A DNA stretch of 51,839 nt, from assembly GCF_014697575.1 (NCBI RefSeq), contig NZ_JACJSC010000041.1, positions 1-51,839 on the forward strand, read 5' to 3'. This stretch comes from Planktothrix sp. FACHB-1365. Lineage in GTDB: Bacteria; Cyanobacteriota; Cyanobacteriia; Cyanobacteriales; Microcoleaceae. Below the pieces are notes generated by a model. That model saw only the letters and a list, made by a program, of their open reading frames with translations, was not told the origin of the DNA and made no database searches. Of this stretch, positions 34,994-43,288 are shown in pieces; position 1 is the first letter of the stretch, and the number at the start of each line of letters is the position of its first letter. The position numbers were made by a program, and so were the translations under genes.

Positions 34994-36895
34994 ATGGAGA
35001 TGACGGCAGTGCTGCAATATCTCAACAGCAGGGAAATCAAAGGGGTTTCCCTATTTGGTGATGATGCAAATCCGCGCAAATACTACTACATCCAGCAACA
35101 GCCGCGCTTGACCTCCGACGAAAAGGGCAAACCCAAGCTCGGACTGATACAGTACCGGGATGATAAGCAAGAGATCGCAGGTGGCTATTTCACCCTGGAG
35201 GTGAATCTGGGTGTCAAGGAAGAAACCTTGGGAGAGATCGCCAAGCAACTCGAAACAGACCGGCACAGCCTCGAACCAGTTCCACTGGTGGATGGCACGG
35301 TGACGCTGACGATTCTCAACAACAGCTACTCGGCCAAGCCATCGCTCTTTGGTGACAACCAAGCAGTATTTTCTGTGGAACTCGGTCGAGATGAGGTGAC
35401 CCTGCTCAAACAGGCACTCTTCCAGAGTGCGTTCGCGCCGATTGGGGTTGCCTACTGCCTCGACTACTTCGCCACCAGACCTGCTTACTCTTTCCGCATC
35501 CGCGCTGAACTGGATCGCGTCCAGAAGCATATTGAGGAGCATTATGATATCAACCTGATTTTTTTCAGCATCAATATCGATAACATCGTGGACTCACTGG
35601 TTGAGAGCAGCGTCCTCGAAATTGAGGAGGAAAATGCTGTCCCACTAGATGAACAGACGGCTGCTGCCACACAAAGTCGCGATCGGATTGTCCAGGAAAT
35701 CAAACAAATGGTGCTGGCCACCTTCTTTAAACCTAAATTCGGCCCCATTCAGGAGACAGGAGGCGGAGGCTTTTCTTTTCCGATGGGATTCAGCTATTAC
35801 AAACTGGATATTACCCAAATCGACCGACGATCTTTCAATCTGGCCATCAACGAACAGGCGGCGGTGAGGCGCAGCATCTATCCCCAGGGGTATCTCCAGG
35901 GATTGCTGTCGGGCATTCAACAAGGAAATTTCAAACCCGATGACTTTATCACTTCCATAGACCTTGACGATAGCTTTTTCCAAAAGCGCCAAGTGGCGGT
36001 GATTTGCCGCGCTAATTTTGAGAGAGATGACATTAATCAAATTCAGGTAACTCTCACTTACGGTGATATTTCAGACAGAGAGCGAGTTGTTTTCCTGAGA
36101 TCTTCCACGCACAGAGAAACCGCGATTTGGAGCGCCAGAACCAAGTGGGACAGCACTCTGAACAAGAAGGTGATGCAGCGGGACGTGAAGGTGAGTTACA
36201 AAGTTATTTTCAACATCAGTAACTACAGCGGACACCCTCAGCAGGTGGAGTCAAGGGAAACGGTAACTGACCGCGATAATCTGGAGATTTTTCCCTACGA
36301 CGACCTCTACTTAAATGAGCAAATTCCGATTTTTACGCCCCAGTCCTTCCCGTGGGATCGCTATCGTTCTGTAAAGGTGGAAGTTCGCTATCTCGATGAA
36401 GATAATCTAATTCGGCAGGAACAGGCTTTCAATCTGCGTCAGAACAACTCTGCGCTGACCTGGACAATGTTTGTGCGGGATTTTAAGCGGCGACAGTTTT
36501 TATACAAACTAACCTATTACGCCTACAAAGCTGGGGATTCCTGGGAAACGCCAGAATGGCCATGTCAGGAACAGATTATTGTCCGCGATCCATTCCAGCT
36601 CAAACGCAAAGTTACCGTTGTCCTGCTTACGGTTAATTGGTCCGAAATCAGAACTGTTTATCTAGAATTATCTTATAAAGACCCAGAAAACAGTCTTCCG
36701 ACTCAGAGTGTATGTCTCGAATTCAGCCCTCTAAAATCCCGGTCCCAAACCTTTGAGGCGAACCAGCGCCTTCCGGACTGCAAAAGAGTTGACTACAGAG
36801 TCATTGTCTGCTTCAATCAGGGAGCAAAGGAGATTTTGAAATCTGCTACTGTCGGCAACCGAATTCTTTTAGGTCTCGATGTAAAAGCACCGTGA
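34994..36895 (+). CDS. Cluster protein 5: uncharacterised beta-rich protein
   Basis: A 633-aa protein. Shared module at ~12-75: GVSLFGDDANPRKYYYIQQQP, DEKGKPKLGLIQYRDD, GGYFTLEVNLGV. Then PSLFGDNQAVFSVELGRDEVTLLKQAL (~118-145) and PIGVAYCLDY, both closely matched in protein 6. A later region 'YPQGYLQGLLSGIQ..FKPDDFITSIDLDDSFFQKRQVAVI' parallels protein 6 'YAPQGFFGILLKNLDPKAHFQEINLNDDFFKKIQVSVSG'. The C-terminal part is a run of beta units. No signal peptide or membrane helix. Start ATG 34994 (a second ATG is two codons on). Confidence 0.83.
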   Translation: MEMTAVLQYLNSREIKGVSLFGDDANPRKYYYIQQQPRLTSDEKGKPKLGLIQYRDDKQEIAGGYFTLEVNLGVKEETLGEIAKQLETDRHSLEPVPLVDGTVTLTILNNSYSAKPSLFGDNQAVFSVELGRDEVTLLKQALFQSAFAPIGVAYCLDYFATRPAYSFRIRAELDRVQKHIEEHYDINLIFFSINIDNIVDSLVESSVLEIEEENAVPLDEQTAAATQSRDRIVQEIKQMVLATFFKPKFGPIQETGGGGFSFPMGFSYYKLDITQIDRRSFNLAINEQAAVRRSIYPQGYLQGLLSGIQQGNFKPDDFITSIDLDDSFFQKRQVAVICRANFERDDINQIQVTLTYGDISDRERVVFLRSSTHRETAIWSARTKWDSTLNKKVMQRDVKVSYKVIFNISNYSGHPQQVESRETVTDRDNLEIFPYDDLYLNEQIPIFTPQSFPWDRYRSVKVEVRYLDEDNLIRQEQAFNLRQNNSALTWTMFVRDFKRRQFLYKLTYYAYKAGDSWETPEWPCQEQIIVRDPFQLKRKVTVVLLTVNWSEIRTVYLELSYKDPENSLPTQSVCLEFSPLKSRSQTFEANQRLPDCKRVDYRVIVCFNQGAKEILKSATVGNRILLGLDVKAP

Positions 36896-36949
36896 TGCGG
36901 TCAAAACTTAATCAAAAACTCAAGGTCACGATCCAACGCATCCAAGCTC

Positions 36950-37034
36950 AGGACTTATGCAAAGCCTCTATGTCAAGAGCGTGCAAGTGTTGCACATACC
37001 CCACCACACAATTAAGGGTCGCTGAGTAAGTCCT
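36950..37034. repeat. Small element with imperfect inverted ends
   Basis: AGGACTTATGCAAA at the left and TGAGTAAGTCCT at the right share an 8-base inverted core (AGGACTTA/TAAGTCCT). Ends of this type occur on cyanobacterial IS and MITE elements. No clear target duplication is visible, so this is a weak call. Confidence 0.4.
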
Positions 37035-37064
37035 ATAACCCAAACCAATTCGAGGAAAATTCGC

Positions 37065-39671
37065 ATGTTATTATTCAGTAACAAAGCCATAACAGTTCAG
37101 GGTGTCACTGTATTTCCTGACCATAAAGATCCCGACCAGTTTTGGTATCTGGGCACTATCTCTCTGGCAAAAAAAGACGGCAAGCCAGAGTTTACGTTGC
37201 TCAAGTACACCTCCGACGCCGCGCAAAAAGGTGGGGGGTTTCTCGCCTTCACCGCTGACCTGAGTCTGGACGAACAAACCCGGAATGACATACTCAGTGA
37301 ACTCCGTAAAATCTCGAAAAAGCCCAGACTCGCTCCTGTTGTCTTTGATAAAGGAAGCGTAAAGGTAGCTGCTGGGAATGTCGGTGAGGAAAACATATCC
37401 GGTCTGGGAGTCCCCTCTTTGGCTGGGGATAACAGTGCAGCTTTTAGCTTGAATTTGACCGAAGAACAAGCCACGCTATTTCAGCGATCGTTCCAAAATC
37501 AGGGAAAGCCGGTTGGAATCTTCTACGATTTGGAATTCACTGGTTTGCGGCCCGCGCTAGAGGTAAAAGTTACTGCTGATTTCCAGCAAATCGAAAACGC
37601 ACTGGGAGTTGGATTTAAGGCAACTATTCCCCTGAGTCAAGATATGATGAACACCATGAAGGTGGATTTGAGTACGCAACTGAAATGGCTTCAGGAAAAC
37701 CAGGGTCTCAAAATTGAAATTCTCAGTCAAATCGATGATGCAGATACAGAAAAACAACGAGAGTGGGCACTTCAATACTTCACAGAACAGCTGCTTAAAG
37801 ATTATTTTAAGCCTCAGATAAAAGATGGTGATGTGTGGAAAGATGCTGGCGATCCGCAAGTGGCAGATCAAATAACACAGGCAGTCTCGGACGCTGTATT
37901 GACTGAGAACGAGACAGAGGGAGCCGCAGCGTCTGGGGGCGCGAGCCCAAAGCCGCTTCTGAGTCCGATCAACTGGGGAACTCTGGGGATCAAATTTGTT
38001 CGCAAGGAAGAAACAAAAACAGCTACCTACACCTACTCCTCAACCCGAGCCTGGAAACAGCGCTACGCACCTCAGGGGTTCTTTGGCATCCTGCTCAAAA
38101 ACCTCGATCCGAAAGCTCATTTTCAGGAAATTAACCTGAATGACGATTTTTTCAAGAAGATTCAGGTGTCAGTCAGTGGGCCACTTGATTTTGACTCTAT
38201 TGGCCTGGAGTCTGTGAGTGTGGCGCTGAAGTACGGTGGCGACTACAAAGGTGATTTCACCTTTGACAGACAAAGTAATCAGCGGTGGGCTAAAGAGTTT
38301 TCTACCAACGCCAAGCGGGACACAGCCTATGACTATCAGCTCGAGTACCGCTTCAAACCAAATACGCTGTCAGGCTGGGAAGGAGAGAAGAATGTTTACC
38401 CGATCAAGGCGGAATCAACCCAGAGCCGGTCACTGCAAATCGATCCATACAACTCTCTTGGCTTTTTGGATATCGCAGTCACGCTAGAGCGCAATTTTGT
38501 CTGGGCGGAAATTCAGGAAATCGAAGTGCATCTCAGCTATGCAAGCAAGATCTGGAAACCCCTGCCAAAGCTACTGCGTTTCTTCCCTGACTCACCAACC
38601 GAACAGCACTGGAAACTGCGACTGAGCGATCCGGAAGTTCGCTCCTACACCAGCCACTTCGTTTACAAAATGCAGGACGGCTCCACTCATAAAACCGAGC
38701 CAGTCACCACATCAGTGTCAACTCTCGTCGTGCCCGATCGGACAAATGGCAAGCTGAATATCGATATTGTGTCCCTGCTCAATCCCATCACCGACCAACT
38801 GGCGTTCGTCGATGTTATTTATACAGATGAGGCCAACGGCTACAACTGGACAGGCGATCGGACGCTGACAGCAGGGGCGGCAACTCCCGTCCCGCCCTTG
38901 GTCATTCCTCTGATGGACGCATCGAAGCGGAAATTCAACTACCGCTGTACTTTTGTTAGCGTTAACAACCAGCAGTACACACAATCGGAGAAGGAAAGGG
39001 AAGATCGGCGCATTTTTATCAAATCTGCGGGAAGGCCAGCCTATGAAACTCAGCCGAACGTACTGACGATAAATGTAGATGAGAGCGGTCTTGATTTCAA
39101 ACGCTTTGACTCTGTAACCGTTTTCTTAAAGTACGAACACGGTACAACCTTGACGAAAACGTTCAGGTACACGCAGGTAACAAGCGAGATTGAGGAGTGG
39201 TCTATCCCGGTAAATGACCCTAAACTCAACGACTATAAGTATCGAATCGAGATCAAGCACAAGGCGCTAGACACGAAAATTAACTGGCCAGGACCGGGGG
39301 AAGATAAGTGGGGCACGAGTTCAAATCCTGTCTTGGCATTGTCTGAACTTGTGCCTGACGACAGTGCGCTGGCTCGACAAATTGGCAAGTTCCTGGTGAA
39401 AGTGGAAACGCAAGCGTTTAAGGTGGGAGGATACGAAACCATTCAGGTAGTTATGAAATACAACAATTTAGAGAAAAGACCCTTGCTGGCTCCCGATCAA
39501 CTCCCCCATTACATTGTATTTGACCTCAATCCTGCCGCTACCACTTACCAGTGGCGTGTTGGAGGTAAGAAAAAAGATGGAACGATAAAACGATATCCCA
39601 CACAAGGGGACGCCACTGATCGCCAGACCGTTCTGAACCTAGACCAATATTTGCTTGACAATCTCGTGTAA
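37065..39671 (+). CDS. Cluster protein 6: large uncharacterised beta-rich protein
   Basis: An 868-aa protein. Shared module at ~8-65: GVTVFPDHKDPDQFWYLGTISL, KDGKPEFTLLKYTSD, GGGFLAFTADLSLD. Next, VPSLAGDNSAAFSLNLTEEQATLFQ and PVGIFYDLEFTGLRPALEVKVTADF, then helices and a series of at least four Ig-like units (VSVALKYGG, EIEVHLSYAS, FVDVIYTDE, SVTVFLKYEH), each with an 'xxVxLxY' strand. The end (GKFLVKVETQAFKVGGYETIQVVMKY) matches the end of protein 4. GAGG lies nine bases before the ATG. The prenyltransferase-cyclase gene begins 19 bases after its stop. Confidence 0.84.
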   Translation: MLLFSNKAITVQGVTVFPDHKDPDQFWYLGTISLAKKDGKPEFTLLKYTSDAAQKGGGFLAFTADLSLDEQTRNDILSELRKISKKPRLAPVVFDKGSVKVAAGNVGEENISGLGVPSLAGDNSAAFSLNLTEEQATLFQRSFQNQGKPVGIFYDLEFTGLRPALEVKVTADFQQIENALGVGFKATIPLSQDMMNTMKVDLSTQLKWLQENQGLKIEILSQIDDADTEKQREWALQYFTEQLLKDYFKPQIKDGDVWKDAGDPQVADQITQAVSDAVLTENETEGAAASGGASPKPLLSPINWGTLGIKFVRKEETKTATYTYSSTRAWKQRYAPQGFFGILLKNLDPKAHFQEINLNDDFFKKIQVSVSGPLDFDSIGLESVSVALKYGGDYKGDFTFDRQSNQRWAKEFSTNAKRDTAYDYQLEYRFKPNTLSGWEGEKNVYPIKAESTQSRSLQIDPYNSLGFLDIAVTLERNFVWAEIQEIEVHLSYASKIWKPLPKLLRFFPDSPTEQHWKLRLSDPEVRSYTSHFVYKMQDGSTHKTEPVTTSVSTLVVPDRTNGKLNIDIVSLLNPITDQLAFVDVIYTDEANGYNWTGDRTLTAGAATPVPPLVIPLMDASKRKFNYRCTFVSVNNQQYTQSEKEREDRRIFIKSAGRPAYETQPNVLTINVDESGLDFKRFDSVTVFLKYEHGTTLTKTFRYTQVTSEIEEWSIPVNDPKLNDYKYRIEIKHKALDTKINWPGPGEDKWGTSSNPVLALSELVPDDSALARQIGKFLVKVETQAFKVGGYETIQVVMKYNNLEKRPLLAPDQLPHYIVFDLNPAATTYQWRVGGKKKDGTIKRYPTQGDATDRQTVLNLDQYLLDNLV

Positions 39672-39690
39672 CGATCGAGGGGGACTGGGA

Positions 39691-41754
39691 ATGATTCAGC
39701 TAGACAGAGCCTTGGGAAATCAGCTAGCCGTGGCGCGAGCAGTCCGGATAGCAGCAGCAGGGATGCCCAACCTGGAAGAGCGGGCGGCAAAAACTCTGGA
39801 TCTCCTGCTGGAGGAAATTCGCTGTTCCCCCCAACCAGAAACTGCCTGGGAATTCGGCAGCTTGAGCTACAACGGCTTCCCTGTGGAGTTTACCTTTGGG
39901 TCTCACGAGAGAGGTATGCGCTACGCAACCGAGGTGGGCGGTTCTGAGGTGAAGCCACAAGATCGGCTCTCCCGTGCCGAGCGACTGCTGGACTCTTTGG
40001 GGGCGGGTCGCCTGCCTGAAGAGGTGAGTGCCCTCTCCCACAAAGTGCAGGAATCCGGCAGCCTGAAGTGGGGAGCTTGGATGGGGGTGCGGCACCGTTT
40101 GGAAGGTGATCGCTACAAGCTCTACGTGGAGGTTCCCCAGGAGGGATCTCCTGCGGCTGCGGAAATGGTTCGCTGCTTTCTAGGCAATGAACCATTGCTG
40201 CCCGATGGAGGGGCCCAGCTAGTAGCCATCGGGCAGGAGACAGACCTGTCGCGAACCGAGTTCTATTTCAGAATCAAATCTCCCCATCTGACGGACTGGC
40301 AGGTTACGAATCTCCTGCAACGAGTGGGCTTGGAGTCCAGGCAAGCAGACTTGTTCGGCTTGATTGAGGAAACCTCGGGCTATACCTTCAATCGGGCAGG
40401 AGCAGGACTGCCTGAGGGAATTTATGGCTTTAGTTTCTCCTTCTCGTCGGGAGCCGAACCACTTGTTTTCTCTGTGTTTACCTTCGCCAAGACCCTCTTC
40501 AAAACTGACGGGAGCGTTCGCCACGCTCTGCTGTCCCTAGCACAGCAGAAGGGGTGGAATTTGAGGAACTACGCCGCTTTCACAGAGCCACTGGCCGGTT
40601 GCACAGACCCCCTCGAACACCACAATGTCATTGCTTTCTTGGTGGCGCAGCAAGGCCCCCCCGCGTTGCATATCTCTCTGAGCCCTCCTCTGCCGGGAAT
40701 CAATCGATACCGCCATCACTCATCGAGCAGTATTCGCTCATCTGTTAACTCATCGGTTGATGCCGCGATTCGATTCCTTTGCAATGCCCGCCATCCCGAT
40801 GGATGGTGGTCAGACTTCAGGCTGGCACCGGGTTGCAGTGACGAGTGGGTCACCGGTTATACAGGCACGGCACTTGCCAGCCAAGCAGTGCCCCAAGCCC
40901 TCACGGCTGCCCAGGAGGCGTGGCGCTGGTTGAGCACTCGTTGCCAGCCTTCTGGCTGCTGGGGATACAACAGCTTGACGCCAAGAGATGCTGACAGCAC
41001 CGCCTGGGCGCTGCAATTAGCAGATGCCACAGGTTGTGGCGATTGGGAGCAAGCCCTTTCGGGGCGAGAATTTCTCGCTACGCACGTCCGGATGGGAGGT
41101 GGCATTGCCACCTATGCCACCGATGGACCGATTCGGGGCTTTATCCGAGCGTCGGAGGAGATGTCCTTTGACGGATGGTGCGAACCCCAAAACTGCGTCA
41201 CCGCAGCCGCCGCTTCCCTGCCCGATGTGCGTGCCGGTGCCTGCGAGTTCCTGCGGCAAAGACAATCTGAGGACGGTAGCTGGAAGAGTTACTGGTGGTG
41301 CGAAGATGAATACGCCACTGCCCAAGCCGCTGAGGCTCTGGCAAACGTCTTGCAGCCGGAAGACCGCGAGCGCGTTGGGAGGGCAGTTCGCTGGGCCCTC
41401 AGCCGCATCAGTGCAGACGGCTCAGTCCCCTCCACAGTGCGACCTTCCGGGTCTCCCTTCGCGACTGCCTGGATTGTGCGCATACTGGTTCTGGGCGGCG
41501 ATACCGAAACTGTCCGCGAACCCCTGGAGCGGGCGGTTTGCTGGCTTTTACAGCAGCAAAATCCAGACGGTTCTTGGCCCCCCTCAGCAGGTTTGCGAGT
41601 TCCTCCTCCCAATATTACTGCTTCGGAAAATTACCAGAACTGGGTTTTGAACGGTTTGATCGAGGGGGCAATTTCTTTAGATCAGCACGGTATTTTTACA
41701 ACCGCCACGGTACTACAAGCTTTAAATAGGGCTTGCTCAATAAGCCAGGTCTAA
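39691..41754 (+). CDS. Cluster protein 7: ABBA-prenyltransferase-like N-terminus fused to squalene-cyclase-like barrel
   Basis: A 687-aa protein. C-terminal half (~355-687): alpha/alpha barrel with QW-type repeats (DGWWSDF at 370, GCWGYNSL, DGSWKSYWW, DGSVPS, NPDGSWPP) and the sequence RDADSTAW, whose D433-A-D435-S436 stands where class II terpene cyclases have DXDD; the middle Asp, the proton donor, is kept and the last Asp is Ser. N-terminal half (~1-345): repeated beta strands with RYKLYVEVP, EFYFRIKSP, PEGIYGFSFSF and a terminal ALHISLSPP, a pattern reminiscent of ABBA-fold (DMATS-like) aromatic prenyltransferases; this is inference. No signal peptide. ATG 39691 is chosen over a TTG at 39655 that overlaps gene 6. 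Probably acts on an isoprenoid or carries one. Confidence 0.8.
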   Translation: MIQLDRALGNQLAVARAVRIAAAGMPNLEERAAKTLDLLLEEIRCSPQPETAWEFGSLSYNGFPVEFTFGSHERGMRYATEVGGSEVKPQDRLSRAERLLDSLGAGRLPEEVSALSHKVQESGSLKWGAWMGVRHRLEGDRYKLYVEVPQEGSPAAAEMVRCFLGNEPLLPDGGAQLVAIGQETDLSRTEFYFRIKSPHLTDWQVTNLLQRVGLESRQADLFGLIEETSGYTFNRAGAGLPEGIYGFSFSFSSGAEPLVFSVFTFAKTLFKTDGSVRHALLSLAQQKGWNLRNYAAFTEPLAGCTDPLEHHNVIAFLVAQQGPPALHISLSPPLPGINRYRHHSSSSIRSSVNSSVDAAIRFLCNARHPDGWWSDFRLAPGCSDEWVTGYTGTALASQAVPQALTAAQEAWRWLSTRCQPSGCWGYNSLTPRDADSTAWALQLADATGCGDWEQALSGREFLATHVRMGGGIATYATDGPIRGFIRASEEMSFDGWCEPQNCVTAAAASLPDVRAGACEFLRQRQSEDGSWKSYWWCEDEYATAQAAEALANVLQPEDRERVGRAVRWALSRISADGSVPSTVRPSGSPFATAWIVRILVLGGDTETVREPLERAVCWLLQQQNPDGSWPPSAGLRVPPPNITASENYQNWVLNGLIEGAISLDQHGIFTTATVLQALNRACSISQV

Positions 41755-42057
41755 TTCATAAAAGTAGGATGGGAGTGTGGAAACTCAGTGTCTTCAGACC
41801 TGAGAGTGTCAACCTTATTCTCTTCCTTGCTCTGGGTCAGAAAGATTAATCATCAGAAATCAGCCGATTTTGAATTTTTGTTGCAATTCTTAACGCAAAT
41901 CCTGTCCCCTTTGGGTGTAGACGTTGGTAGACTATATTGCATGGCAATTTTAAGCTGATTCATAAATAAGCATAGCCTTAAGCGGGGTGACGGGCTGAAT
42001 GTCCCGTGAACTCCTGACTTTAGAACACACTGTGATAAGAATAGAGATCCAACAGAC
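41755..42057. promoter_or_regulatory. Intergenic region upstream of acsF
   Basis: A ~300-base spacer separating the high-GC cluster from acsF. A weak hairpin CTCAG...CTGAG lies at 41784-41804. The acsF promoter should be in the right part; GATAAGAAT at ~42034-42042 is a possible -10 region. No other feature seen. Confidence 0.45.
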
Positions 42058-43134
42058 ATGGTAGATTCCCTGAAAAGACCCGCTTTTGACGAAATCAGAC
42101 CTGGGGTGAAAGTCCCAGCCAAAGAAACCATCCTCACTCCCCGTTTCTACACAACGGATTTTGAGGAAATGGAGAAAATGGACATCTCCGTCAATGAAGA
42201 GGAACTCTTAGCCATTCTGGAAGAGTTTCGGGTAGACTACAATCGTAATCACTTTGTCCGGGATAAAGAATTTGAACAATCCTGGGATCATATTGATGGC
42301 GAAACTCGTCGTTTATTCATTGAATTTTTAGAGCGTTCCTGCACGGCTGAATTTTCAGGTTTCTTGCTCTATAAAGAACTTAGCCGTCGTCTCAAGGATA
42401 AAAGCCCTGTTTTAGCGGAGTGTTTCCAACTCATGTCGCGGGATGAAGCTCGTCATGCGGGTTTTCTGAATAAAGCGATGTCGGATTTTAATCTTTCCTT
42501 AGATTTAGGATTTCTGACCAAAAGCCGTCAGTACACTTTCTTTAAACCTAAATTCATCTTTTACGCCACCTATTTATCTGAAAAAATTGGTTACTGGCGC
42601 TATATCACCATTTATCGTCATTTAGAAGCCCATCCCGAAAACCGGATTTATCCGATTTTCCGCTTCTTTGAAAATTGGTGTCAGGATGAGAATCGTCACG
42701 GCGATTTCTTCGATGCGGTGATGCAATCTCAACCCCAAATGCTGAATGATTGGAAAGCGAAACTTTGGTGTCGTTTCTTCCTGTTGTCAGTATTTGCCAC
42801 CATGTATTTAAACGATTTACAACGGGCGGATTTTTATGCGGCCATTGGTTTAAATGCACGGGATTATGATATTCACGTCATTGAAAAAACCAACGAAAAT
42901 GCAGGTCGCGTTTTCCCGGTGATGTTGGATGTGAATAATCCTGAATTCTATAACCGATTGGATGTCTGCCTCAAGAACAACGAACAGTTAACGGCGATTG
43001 TTAATTCTGATAGCCCTAAATTTGTTCAGTTCTTCCAAAAACTGCCCTACTATCTGTCTAACGGATGGCAGTTGCTCAAACTGTACTTAATGAAACCGAT
43101 TGATGTTACCGCCTCTCAAGGTGCTGTTTATTAA
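42058..43134 (+). CDS. acsF: Mg-protoporphyrin IX monomethyl ester (oxidative) cyclase
   Basis: A 358-aa diiron monooxygenase that closes the isocyclic ring of chlorophyll. The two EXXH iron-binding motifs are EARH (Glu130-His133) within [22 protein letters not shown] and ENRH (Glu211-His214) within [15 protein letters not shown], with a first Glu in [18 protein letters not shown]. Length and termini match cyanobacterial AcsF/ChlA. It acts at the thylakoid membrane and needs oxygen; cyanobacteria often hold a second copy for low oxygen. The 3' side carries a terminator. The gene looks native: base composition matches the flanks, unlike the cluster just upstream. Confidence 0.96.
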   Translation: MVDSLKRPAFDEIRPGVKVPAKETILTPRFYTTDFEEMEKMDISVNEEELLAILEEFRVDYNRNHFVRDKEFEQSWDHIDGETRRLFIEFLERSCTAEFSGFLLYKELSRRLKDKSPVLAECFQLMSRDEARHAGFLNKAMSDFNLSLDLGFLTKSRQYTFFKPKFIFYATYLSEKIGYWRYITIYRHLEAHPENRIYPIFRFFENWCQDENRHGDFFDAVMQSQPQMLNDWKAKLWCRFFLLSVFATMYLNDLQRADFYAAIGLNARDYDIHVIEKTNENAGRVFPVMLDVNNPEFYNRLDVCLKNNEQLTAIVNSDSPKFVQFFQKLPYYLSNGWQLLKLYLMKPIDVTASQGAVY

Positions 43135-43168
43135 TCAATCCTGGATGTACATCTAAATTTAAACCCGA

Positions 43169-43200
43169 AGAGGTTCTGTGTTTTACAGGGCCTCTTTTTT
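43169..43200 (+). terminator. Intrinsic terminator after acsF
   Basis: AGAGG-TT-CTGT pairs with ACAG-GG-CCTCT around a four-base loop, with a two-base internal mismatch and followed by TTTTTT. Confidence 0.78.
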
Positions 43201-43288
43201 GGGGATATCATTTTGACTAAACTCGTTTATACTAAATTCACAATATCTTTTCTGCTTCCCCTTGTTTTCCGCCATCTCTGATTAATCT

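Noticed and set aside
40857-41650. Long frames opposite and overlapping the cyclase-like gene (including one of 208 codons)
   Set aside because: Shadow frames in a GC-rich gene; the QW-repeat reading frame is clearly the coding one.
25618-41754. Contractile injection system (eCIS) or phage-tail cluster
   Set aside because: No sheath, baseplate, spike or AAA+ ATPase motif is visible; genes share one module instead of showing tail gene order.
25618-41754. Gas vesicle or bacterial microcompartment operon
   Set aside because: No GvpA-like or BMC-domain sequence is present in these proteins.
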